Shown here: piece by piece, positions 48,989-59,500 of the stretch
Layout: the number at the start of each line of letters is the position of its first letter
How positions within the stretch are numbered: position 1 is the first letter of the stretch
Source: Sinotaia quadrata
Lineage: Eukaryota; Mollusca; Gastropoda; Architaenioglossa; Viviparidae
Reading direction: 5' to 3'
Assembly (NCBI GenBank): GCA_028829895.1
Contig: CM054184.1
Span: 20,625,701 to 20,689,700 of the forward strand
Length of the DNA: 64,000 bases
Made by a program: the position numbers and the translations under genes
Notes under the pieces: model-generated
What the model saw: only the letters and a program-made list of their open reading frames with translations
Told to the model about the DNA's origin: nothing
Databases searched by the model: none

Positions 48989-49436
48989 CACAATCCAACT
49001 TTGTTAGTCCCTTACTGTGATTTGTCATTGTAACGATCTGTTAGTTGCTGGTCACAATCCAACTTTGTTAGTCCCTTACTGTGATTTGTCATTGTAACGA
49101 TCTGTTAGTTGCTGGTCACAATCCAACTTTGTTAGTCCCTTACTGAGATTTGTCATTGTAACGATCTGTTAGTTGCTGGTCACAATCCAACTTTGTTAGT
49201 CCCTTACTGTGATTTGTCATTGTAACGATCTGTTAGTTGCTGGTCACAATCCAACTTTGTTAGTCCCTTACTGTGATTTGTCATTGTAACGATCTGTTAG
49301 TTGCTGGTCACAATCCAACTTTGTTAGTCCCTTACTGTGATTTGTCATTGTAACGATCTGTTAGTTGCTGGTCACAATCCAACTTTGTTAGTCCCTTTTG
49401 GTGATTTGTCATTATAACGATCTGTTAGTTGCTGGT
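48989..49436. repeat. Minisatellite, 64 bp x 7
   Basis: Units starting CACAATCCAACTTTGTTAGT every 64 bp from 48989. They are nearly identical except the last. Confidence 0.97.
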
Positions 49437-49500
49437 CACAGCGTTAGATACGCATTTACCATGGATGTTTGTCTGGCTCTTTTCATTAATGCATGCCGGA
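49437..49500 (+). repeat. Segment related to the 2.2-kb array flank
   Basis: CATGGATGTTTGTCTGGCTC followed by TTTTCATTAATGCATGC matches, with a few changes, the reverse complement of about 2164-2225 (GGATGTTTGTCTGACTCTTT). It therefore belongs to an interspersed sequence of which both places keep a piece. Confidence 0.6.
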
Positions 49501-49756
49501 GTATGTATGTTGACGAGTTTGTATGCGAGATTACAAATATAATGAAAAACATAAACAATACTGGCATATACAACGTAAATATTCATTTACTACACTCACC
49601 CTTTCCAAACAATAGTAGGCAATTTACTTTTCTTGATGATTATGATTTAAAATTATTGCCGTATGGATTCCCTCTCATGCGATAAATATAAAGAAAGAAA
49701 AATCTTAAATCACACCTCTCACAAATCATTTAGTCATAAATCATACATTATGTATG

Positions 49757-50035
49757 TGTGCGCACTGTAAGTTGTAATGTGTGCATGTCATTTGTAATAT
49801 GTGTACAGTGTAAGTTGTTATATCTGTCTTGTATGTTGTGCTATGTGTGCACTGTATGTTGAAAATGAGTGCACTATAAGTTGTATTATGTGTGAATTGA
49901 AAGTTGTAATGTGTTCACTGTAAGTTGTAATAAGTCTACATTGTAAGTTGTAATGTATGTACTATAGATTCTAATGTGTGCACTGTAAGTGGTAATGTGT
50001 GCACTGTAAGTTTAATACGCGAGCTCTGTAAGATA
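49757..50035. repeat. Degenerate ~21-bp repeat
   Basis: GTGTGCACTGTAAGTTGTAAT and variants recur about a dozen times. Confidence 0.85.
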
Positions 50036-50399
50036 TAATGGTAGAAAAAAGTGGCACAAGAAGAGAGCTGTGCTCTAATCAATCACAAGTATTACCGACA
50101 TAATTCATGAAATAATATCACACAACTCTGACGACGACTCGTGAATGTACGAATTAAAAAAGTGAGATAAACACTTGACAATCACATTTTACTAGACAGT
50201 GTAAAATACTTCAAAAGCTTTTCTTTGTACAAATATTAAATATTTGGTAAACAGATATTATTACCTTTTTATGTCTTTCAAACTTTTCCTCTCTTTCTAC
50301 AAAGTTCTCGAAAATTAAACCTTTACCCCTATTTCAGTGCAGTAACCATTTCCTATGTAACATTTGTATACTTACAAACTACATTTGAATGTAAAAATG

Positions 50400-50990
50400 T
50401 TTGAAAGAGATAGTCCGAAATATTTTTACTGCCAACTGAATAATCAACATATATAACAATTAACAATTAACGGGTTCTACTAGAAATTAAGTATCCGAGT
50501 AAATCGACATTTCTAGGAAATGCCACTAAAAAATGCACAGTGAGAAAGTCCTTTACATGTCCCATCATTTAATTTTCCTCCAAACAATTCGCTATTTGTA
50601 GTTCATTTAGAGACACGTTTTCATTCTAACGTATTCAATTTCATTGTGTATTCACCGAGTATCTGTTTTACACTTTGCTAAGACGTGACCGTATGCACAA
50701 CGAAATGTAGGTCAAGTGCGAAAAATAAGGAAGTGTTTTCATGCGTTAACCTGTGACTATTCACTTCACAATGTATGACGTATACAGGTGGTTTGTAATC
50801 AGTCTGAGAGAGCACATTTCTCGATAAACGGTTGTATCCTAAAGAAAGGGGTCTACACTCATTGAGTATTGAGCAACATTTGTTGCAGAGAAAAAGAGAA
50901 TAGAACCTGACTTTTGGTAATGTCGCGAAGTAGGTTGCTTAACGGATTGTGCTATAAATACAAGACTTCCTTGTGTGCTACTTATTGTGG
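50400..50990 (+). repeat. Diverged 0.6-kb duplication, left copy
   Basis: Shares with 51930-52550, in the same order, AACAATTAACGGG/AACAGTTAAAGGG, GAAATGTAGGTCA/GAAATGTAGGCCA, and GGTTTGTAATCAGTCTGA..GCACATTTCTCG, then TCTACAC and TATTGAG. A TATAAATA at 50953-50960 lies near its right end. Function unknown. It could be a dispersed repeat or a duplicated regulatory or promoter segment. Confidence 0.65.
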
Positions 50991-51929
50991 TATGCTTTCA
51001 ACACGTAATAATTAATATCTAGCTCTAAGCCCTCAGACCCTGCAATGAATGCAGCCGTTATATCTAGTACTCACATGACATAACAGGAAGGTATACAGAG
51101 AGTCAAGATTATAAACTTAAAAGAATGTAGTAAAGAAAAGAAAATAGAGAAATGAAGAAGTACTGTTTAAGGAATTAAAATAAAACGAATCTTTAAAAAG
51201 TCATCACAATTAGAAGTTTGTGCACAGGTATAGTAATGCTAATGTTTGGTAAAGCAATGGCTTTGAAGAGTTTCATCTGTTTCACTTATCTGAGGAGAAT
51301 CAGTCAGTCAGCTTGAAGACAGTATCGGAGATTTCTCTTGGATCCTTGAATGAATATGTGGTTTGACGTTAGAAGCTGACGTGGACCAACAACAATTAGA
51401 ACAGTGTCACTTGCACTCAATCAGACGATTTAGAGAGACGAGGAAAAGCAGTACAAAACTTTCATATTCTCTCTCGTTCACACTTTAATTAATGATAACT
51501 AAGAAGAGCAATAAGAATGTAAACAAGATGTGGAATAAAGGGATTATTAATGTTAACACTAGTAGGCTAGAGAACCACAATAGTAACTTTCTGCTGGCAG
51601 TAAATCCTGAATTATAAAATCCAGTGAAAATCCCACAAATAGCTCTATTGAATAATTATTGTGTCTGAAAAATTACCAAAGTGGCTAATCAAGCCTACAT
51701 GAGATGCTCAGTGTGGGTCCAAAGACAATCTAAGGTGTGTACAAAAATGTCTACTTAAAGAAAGATGAGTATGAAATACAAATCCTCACGCTTCATAGCT
51801 TTTAATTCATGTTTTTTTTTCTAAAAGAAAGAAACACTTGAAAATTAAAATATATTTATTTCACTGTAGTGATCCTTGGGATTGGAATATTTCTAATCTT
51901 ACGGACTAAAATTAATTTTATACTTTTAT
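50991..51929. other. Spacer between the duplicated segments
   Basis: AT-rich, nothing recognised. Confidence 0.4.
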
Positions 51930-52550
51930 TTTGTTTATTTAAAAGATATTTTTTTGCAATTTTTTCTTACTTAGAATTGAATTATCAGGTCAACACATAT
52001 AATAGTTAACAGTTAAAGGGTTGGGACTACGATTGAGAAACTAATGTTTCTTGTAAATCAAACTTTCCAGGAAAAACGGTCAACAATTTACGTAATGAAA
52101 TCCCATTCATACGTCCAATCACTTTTACTTTCTGTTCACCGTTATTCGCTATGTACAATCTGATAAGAAACACTTTTTAATTCAAATGTATTTATACTGA
52201 GTACTAAGTCAACACTGTTAAGAAATGTTGTCACGTGACAAAAGAAATGTAGGCCAGATATGAGATTGTGAGGTATATTTCTCGTGTGGGGACGAGTGAC
52301 CATACAATTCATAAGGATCTTACCTCGCGTGTGACATACATGTCCAGACGCATACAGTTAGTTTGTAATCGGTTTGACTGGATGCATTTCTCGTCATGAG
52401 GTTGAAGCCTAATTGAAGAAACAGGCCTACACGCGCTAAATATTGAGGGAAATACTCCAAAACATAATTGGCTCCGAGTGTCTATTTTGCTAAAATGGTG
52501 TAGAGTGCTGAAAGGAAAATATAAAGCTTGCTTGTACGAATCGTTCTGTA
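51930..52550 (+). repeat. Diverged 0.6-kb duplication, right copy
   Basis: Counterpart of 50400-50990 about 1.5 kb downstream in direct orientation. Key shared words are AGTTTGTAATCGGTTTGACT, TGCATTTCTCG, CAGGCCTACAC and TATTGAGG. It ends where the 2.4-kb satellite begins. Confidence 0.65.
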
Positions 52551-53417
52551 GAAATTATACAAGTGCATATGCCTACCGTATTTAACTGTGGTAAGTGTAC
52601 AAGCGTATGTATTCAAATGTAGTAAGTGTACACGTGTAGATATTTATCTATGATTAGTGTACAAGTGTACCGTTTTAAACTATGGTTAGTGTACAAATGT
52701 ACTGTATTATATTGTAGTAAGTGTACTAGATTATAGTATTTAACTATGGTTTGTGAACAATTGTACAGTATGAAAGGGTGCTATGTAAACATGCATATCT
52801 TATTAAAATGTAGTAAGAATAAAAGTATACACTATTTCAATATGTTTAGTGTAAAAGTGTACCGCATTTAACTGTGTTAAGTGTACAAGCGTATATTATT
52901 GTGTAAAAGTGTACATGTAACTTGTTTAGTATGTAACTATTCATATGTGGTAAGTATACAAGTGTGCCTTATTTAACTATAATGAGTGTACAAGTGTTCT
53001 GCAAAGAAATGTGGCAATGTATATGAGTAATGTTTTTTTTTTAAATATGCGTAGTTTACATAATTTAACTGTAGTAAGTGTACAAGCATACAATATTTAT
53101 ATTTGGCTAGCGTACAAGAATACCATGTTTAAAGATAGTAGTGTTACAAGCATACTGTAGTTAACTACGGTTAGTGTTCAAGTGTACCATATTAAAAACT
53201 ATGAAGCGTACAAACATACTGTATTTAACTGTGGTTAGTGTTCACGTATTTAGCTGTGATAAGCTGTCAATTGTAATATATTTAACTAGGGTTAGTGTAA
53301 ACGTTTTCCATATTTAACTGTGGTAAGTGTACCGCTTTTAAACGTGGTAAGAGAAAAATCATACCATTTTTAACTATGGTTAACTATGGATTGTGTACAA
53401 GTATTTCATGTTTAACT

Positions 53418-53447
53418 GTGGTAAGTATACATGCGTATACTTACCAC
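53418..53447. repeat. Perfect 13-bp palindrome inside the satellite
   Basis: GTGGTAAGTATAC, loop ATGC, then the exact complement GTATACTTACCAC. It looks like a local head-to-head inversion of one satellite unit. Confidence 0.9.
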
Positions 53448-54138
53448 ATAGTCAAAGAAGTTGCACGTGTGTAACGTATTTAACTTTCGTTAATGTACAA
53501 GAGTACAGTATTTAACTATGGTTAATGTACATGTATACCTTATTCAAATTAGTAAGTATACAATATTTAAATAAGGTTAGTGTACATTATTCAAAAGTAG
53601 AAAGTGTACAAGTGTACCGTATTTAACTATGGCTAGTGTACAAGTGAACCATACGTAAATATGGTTAGAGTACAAGTGAATAAAATATTCAAATATGGTA
53701 AGCGTACAAGCATACTATATATAGTTAGTGTACAAGTGTATATCATTAAACTGTCGTAAGTGTACCGTATTTAAATATGGTTAGACTATAATTGTGCCAT
53801 ATTTAAATGTGGTAAATATACAAACGCAGCGTATTTAACTATGTTTAGTGCAGATGTGTACCGTATTGAACTGTGCTAAGTGTATACGTGTACAGTATTT
53901 AACTATGGTTAGTGTACAAATGAACATTATTCAAGCGTAATAGGTATTCAAGCACAGAGTATTTAACTCTGGTTATTGCACAAGTGTATTATATTAAAAA
54001 TTAATGTGTACAGCAGTCATACAGTATTTCTCTATGGTTAGTGTACATGTGTACCTTCTTTGACTATAGTTAATATACATATTCCCCATATTAAACAGAA
54101 ATAAGTGTACAAACAAACTGTAATTAACTATGGTTAGT

Positions 54139-54270
54139 TCTTCTTCTTAACGTTAACTTCTTTACCCCCACAGAAATTGCATGAAAACTTTTCATCTCCT
54201 AGATGTTCTCGGTTTTGGTTGGTTACATGTGGGGCCTTCCTCCTTTCTCTGGAATTTAAGGAGGGTGACA
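54139..54270. mobile_element. 132-bp insertion in the satellite, SINE-like?
   Basis: Non-satellite sequence with TTCTTCTTCTTAACG at its left end and AATTTAAGGAGGGTGACA at its right. It is bordered on both sides by AACTAT(G/A)GTTAGT. That border may be a target duplication or simply the satellite unit. On the minus strand it would end in an AAGAAGAAGAA tail. No promoter boxes were recognised. Confidence 0.35.
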
Positions 54271-55035
54271 AACTATAGTTAGTGTGCAGGTGTGTCGTAT
54301 TACCTGTGGTAAATGTACAGGAGTACAGTATTTAACTATTGTTAGTGTACAAGTGCTCCATATTTAACTGAAATAAGTGTACAAGCATACTGTAATTAAT
54401 TATGGTTAGTATACAAGTGTGCCGTGTTTCATTGTGGTGAGTGTGCAAGTGTACCTTATTTAACTATGGTTAGTGTACACATGTACAACATTTAATTGTG
54501 TTAAGTGTACATGTGTTCCATATTTAACTATAGTTAGTATACATGTGTACATTATTTAACTGTAATTAGTGTACAAGTGTACCATATTTAACTATGGTTA
54601 CTTTACCCGTGTACCGGAGTTAACATTAGTAAGTGTTCAAACGTACTATATTTAACTATTTAACTGGTAACTATACACGTGTACACCATTTAAGTGTTGT
54701 TAGTGTACAAGAATAATGTATTTAACTATGGTTAGGGCACATGTATACTATATTTAACTGTGGTAAGTGTACAAGCGTACCGTATTAAACTTTGGTTCAA
54801 GTACAAGTGTATCATATTTAACTGTTTTAAGTATATGAGCGTACCATACTTAGCTATGGTTATTGCACTAGTGTATCGTATTATCTGTGATAAATGTACA
54901 AGAGTACAGTATTTAAGTATGGTTATGTGCATTTGTAGCGTACTCAAATTAGTAAATGTACAAGCAAACTAGAATTTAACCATGGTTAGTGTACACGTGT
55001 ACTTTTTAAAACTATAGTTAGTATACAACGTAACA

Positions 55036-56490
55036 TGTAACTGTTATGATAAAGATATGCAATAAAGGAGGACTGTCTAACTTAGATCTGATAATTGAAT
55101 TTAAAGTATAATAAAAACGTATATATTTATGTGTGTGCATGTGTAAGTGTGTGTGTCATATGTTTATAGGTAAATGTGCTAGAGATATCTGCATTTCTAT
55201 TTAAATAAATATCATACAAATTAACGTATGTTATTTAACTGTTAGTTTTGGCATGCTGCTAGAAGATTCTTAAGGCGATACCTGATCGTTTTGAGAAAAC
55301 GTTAGATTTTCCAGTCGAAAAGACCTACAATTCCTGGACCAAAATTATAAATGAATACTTAGGTAGAGTTTCTTGATCAACTTACCAGCATTGTTCTTTA
55401 AAATAATGGCTACGTTTTACATTTCGAAAACTTTGGTCACCTAACTTTAAGCCTAATTTCCAACCAGCTGTTTGTTTATGTAACGAGTAAACACTGTCTA
55501 CTTTCAGTCATACATTCATCTTATCTATTTTTAACCATGTCCATAAAAATGTTTACATAACGTTTTGTGATATGAAAACCACTGTAAAGAAATGACACAT
55601 AAGCTTTGAATGAAGGCACCAATAGAGGGAGCTTAATAATCAACCTGTTGAAGTAGAATGCACGGTGTCAGAGCTCTATATTTAGAATGTCTAAACGATC
55701 ACGTGATTCGCATGGGATTTTCGCAGTAGAAAAAAATCTGTGTGGATGGTTGATTTGTTTCAACTTTTTCAGATACAGATATTTTATTTTTAAATTCAGT
55801 TAATTAGATTACTTGCTTTTGGTTTATTACGAGCTTTAACATAAAATGGAAGGAAAATGTATTTAAGAAATCAATATTTACACTTTAAGATAGACGATAG
55901 TGACGCGAGTTCAAGATCATAATAATTTGTTATTTGGTCTCTATTTTATTTTTTTAAATTAATATAGAACTACATTAAACAAAATATATAGTTACTGAAA
56001 TATATTATATATTTTTACACTTATTCAACAGTAATATTACTCATGTAAACTTTTATTAAAAACGGACATCAGTAAATATATAATATGTAATTAATACTCG
56101 CTTAGTTATCAATTTCTGTTTTCTTTTAAACAAAACAAAGAGATAGAAAAGAAATCATAAACAAAATTTAGCGTGTAGCCTTAGTGTTATTTTTTAGACA
56201 GTTGTTATAAATATGAGGATGGAAATAATACGCAACAACTACCCAAAATAATGGTGGATTCGTAATTCACTTAAGATCAATTATTCTCTCTTGTGTTTGT
56301 ATGTCGATTAGTTTTACTGATGATTACTAACATTTAATGAAAATGCTGTTATCTCATAATTCTTTCCATTACTTGTTTCAGACGAAACTTCCTACGCCTT
56401 GCTGATCTTAACGACAAAAACAAGTAAAATTTTATAGTGCATCAACTTTATTTTAATTTCTGAATACTGCATTACGTCCCTTTATTACGA
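55036..56490. other. 5' flank of the 1587-codon gene
   Basis: AT-rich. A well-formed acceptor (TTCTTTCCATTACTTGTTTCAG ending at 56381) followed by ACAA|GTAAAA at about 56418 could define a small non-coding exon upstream of the main acceptor. No TATA element was assigned. Confidence 0.35.
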
Positions 56491-56500
56491 ATATTTCCAG
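56491..56500 (+). other. 3' splice acceptor before the giant exon
   Basis: ATATTTCCAG, followed by TGACAA and the start ATG at 56507. The TGA at 56501 is in frame with the ATG, so translation cannot start upstream in the same exon, and the preceding intron would lie in the 5' UTR. Confidence 0.55.
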
Positions 56501-56506
56501 TGACAA

Positions 56507-59500
56507 ATGGGTCCGAAAAGACGCGCTCGTGCCAAAAAGAAAACTTTAGTGACTTCAGGTGATGCAGGTGATGATCAGGAAAACCTTTACAGAGCAGTAA
56601 CAAACGGCGACTGTGAAAGGGTATTAAACCTTCTTCAGTCTGGCATTGCAGTCGATATACCAGATTCTAATGGATCGTCTGTTATTCACAGATTAGCCTC
56701 CAACAAAAATATAACTTTATCAGAAGAGGCATTAATTAAAGTCTTACAATTGCTTATCGATCAGGGAGCCGATGTCAACAAAACTGATTCGCTTGGACGC
56801 ACCCCTTTACATTTAGCTGTGCAAAATGAATGTATCAAAACAGCTATGATACTAATTAGTTTAGGAGCTGATCCAAACACATCTGACAGAGAAGGTTACT
56901 CTGTCCTTCACAGGCTGGCGAAGTGTAAATGTAAGGAAACAAAGATGTCCTCACTTTTAACACTTGTGATTACGCGAGTTATTGACTTAGGAGCTTTGTG
57001 TCCTGATGGAAAGACAGCATTACATCTTGCAGTGGAAAACAACAAATGGAGCATTGTTAAAGCTTTGTTAGATAACGGTTGCTTGCATCAGATAGAGAAA
57101 TCTGAAAAAGTGTCGATTTTAAACAAACTTGCCAGTGGCAAAGTAAAATGGAATGAAACTGTCAAAGTTATGTGTGACACTATCACTGAAGACTCAGCTG
57201 TTGATTGTTCAATAGCCTTTCAGCTCGCCGCTAAAACTAAAAAATGGGATATGGTTAATTATTTGCTGCCAAACGTTTCAAATGTCACATCCGTAGATGA
57301 TGACAAGTTAACTCTTTTGCATAGAATTTCTTCCGATAGAAAGATAGCTTCCAGTAATATAAGCGCGGGTCTTAACATTTTAAAAATTGCAATCGAACGA
57401 GGAGCAGACATACTTGAGAAAGATCCGCAAGGCAACACGCCAATACAATTAGCAGCTAAACATGGGCTCTGGGAAATGGTAGAAAGAATGCTTTCTTTAT
57501 CAGCAGATTTAAACGACTTGGATAGTGAAGGCTTCTCACTTTTACATAGACTTGTTCTGGAACAAATTCCATATCACAAGGGAGGAAAGAGAAAAAAGAG
57601 ACACACTGAACTGCTGAAAACCTTAATTACCAAATGGGCAGATATTGATTTGCCAAGTTCAAATAGAGACACTGCTCTCCACATTGCAGTCAAAGGTAAG
57701 AATTGGTTAATTGCAGAGGAATTGCTAAAGAAGGGTGCTCAAACAGATCTATTGGGTTGCGACAACCTGTCTATTCTACACATAATGGCTTTTGTTCCCC
57801 CGTTGCAGTCAGATGAGAAAATGTACAAATCATTTTATAGTGCTTTCAAATTACTTCTTTCTAAAAGTAGAAATTCAATTGATGCTAAAGATCTACACAA
57901 CAATACTGCCTTACATATTGCTGCTAAAATATGCAACTGGGACATTGTGAAACTGTTAATAGAACATGGGGCAGACTTGAATCTCACAGATGGAGAAGGA
58001 TTTACCCTTCTACACAGGCTGGCAATGAGCTCGACATATTCATCTTCTGACTTAGAACTACTTCAGTTTTTCTTAGATCGTGGTGCTCACCAAGACACAC
58101 CCAGTCCTAATGGTGACCAAGTTATCCATGTTGCAGCCGTACGACATCGATGGGATTTAGTCCAAGAGTTGGTAACTCGTGGTGTAGATGTTAACGTGCC
58201 AGACAGTGAAGGATTTTGTGTCACACACAGGCTTGCCATGTATGGTACTGATTCGGTACGAAATAAATTAAGGTTTGCCACATATCATTTTGATTCTTCA
58301 CAACAGAAATTATTATTGCAGCAATTTTTAGACCACGGTGCTCACCAGGATACACTCAGTCCTAAGGGAGACCAAGTTATTCATATTGCTGCCTTGCATC
58401 ATCGATGGGATATGGTCCAAGAGTTAGTAAGTCGTGGTGTGGATGTTAACGTGCCTGACAGTGAAGGTTTTTGTGTCATCCACAGACTTGTCATGCATGA
58501 TTCTGACTCTTCACGACGTAAATTACTGTTTCAGCAACTGCTAGAACATGGAGTGAAGCTTGACATGCCATGTCCCAAAGATGAAAGTGTGCTACAGCTT
58601 GCAGCCAAAAGTAAGAATTGGGACACGGTTGAATGGCTGTTAAAAGACGTGCGAGTGCCCTGCTGTTTGGATGGAGAACAACGAACCATTCTCCATCATT
58701 TTGCTGCACTTAAAGAAACCTATAGGTATAGTTCATTTGACGAAATTACCTTGATTTGTGAACTTATTTTTAATCGTGGTGTCGACATTAATGCGAAAGA
58801 CAAGGACGGAAATACTGCACTCCATCTTGCGGCTAAACGCGAGTGGTGGAAACTTGTCGAACATCTTATCAACAAAGGGGCTGAAGCATGCTCCAAAGAT
58901 GAGGAACATTTGACTGTCCTCCACAGAATGGCACGCGCATCGTCGAATGGTGGTAGATTATCAATCGAACTTCTGAATTTAGTTTTAAGCAGTGGTATAA
59001 ATCTCGAAGACCAAGATCCTTGTGGCAATACTCCACTGCACATTGCTGCAAAAACAGGGACGTGGAGTATGGTTGAGTTACTAATACAAAATGGAGCTGA
59101 ATTAAACACACAAGATGACGATGGACTGTTGCCCATTCACAGACTGTCGATGTACAAATTATGTCCTTATACACCAGATATATTTGGCAAGTACTGTGAT
59201 AGTGAAATGCAGTTGCGAATTGCTGATTTGGTATTGGATACAATGAAAGAAATTACCCAACGAGATCCACTTGGATTTATGCCCATCCAACTAGCAGCAA
59301 AGAACGGTCACTGGAAATTACTGGAAAAGTTTCTTCCCTTTGTAATGGACGTAAATGAAATGGACACAGAAGGATTTACTATTTTACACAGAATTGCAAG
59401 TACGTATGATGGAACGATTGTGAGTAACCATCAATCATTTCAACCTCTAGACAATGAAACTGATGCACACATTATAGGTCGTATACTTTCCTTTGAATTC

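Larger units (their letters stand above)
52560..55035. repeat. 2.4-kb satellite, ~32-bp unit, dimeric
   Basis: About 75 diverged units of ~31-33 bp. Two unit types tend to alternate: one with AACTATGGTTAGTGTACAAG and one with AACTGTGGTAAGTGTACAAG. This gives a ~64-bp higher-order period. Short open frames near 54.8 kb on both strands follow from the repeat. An unrelated 132-bp insert interrupts it at 54139-54270. Confidence 0.92.
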
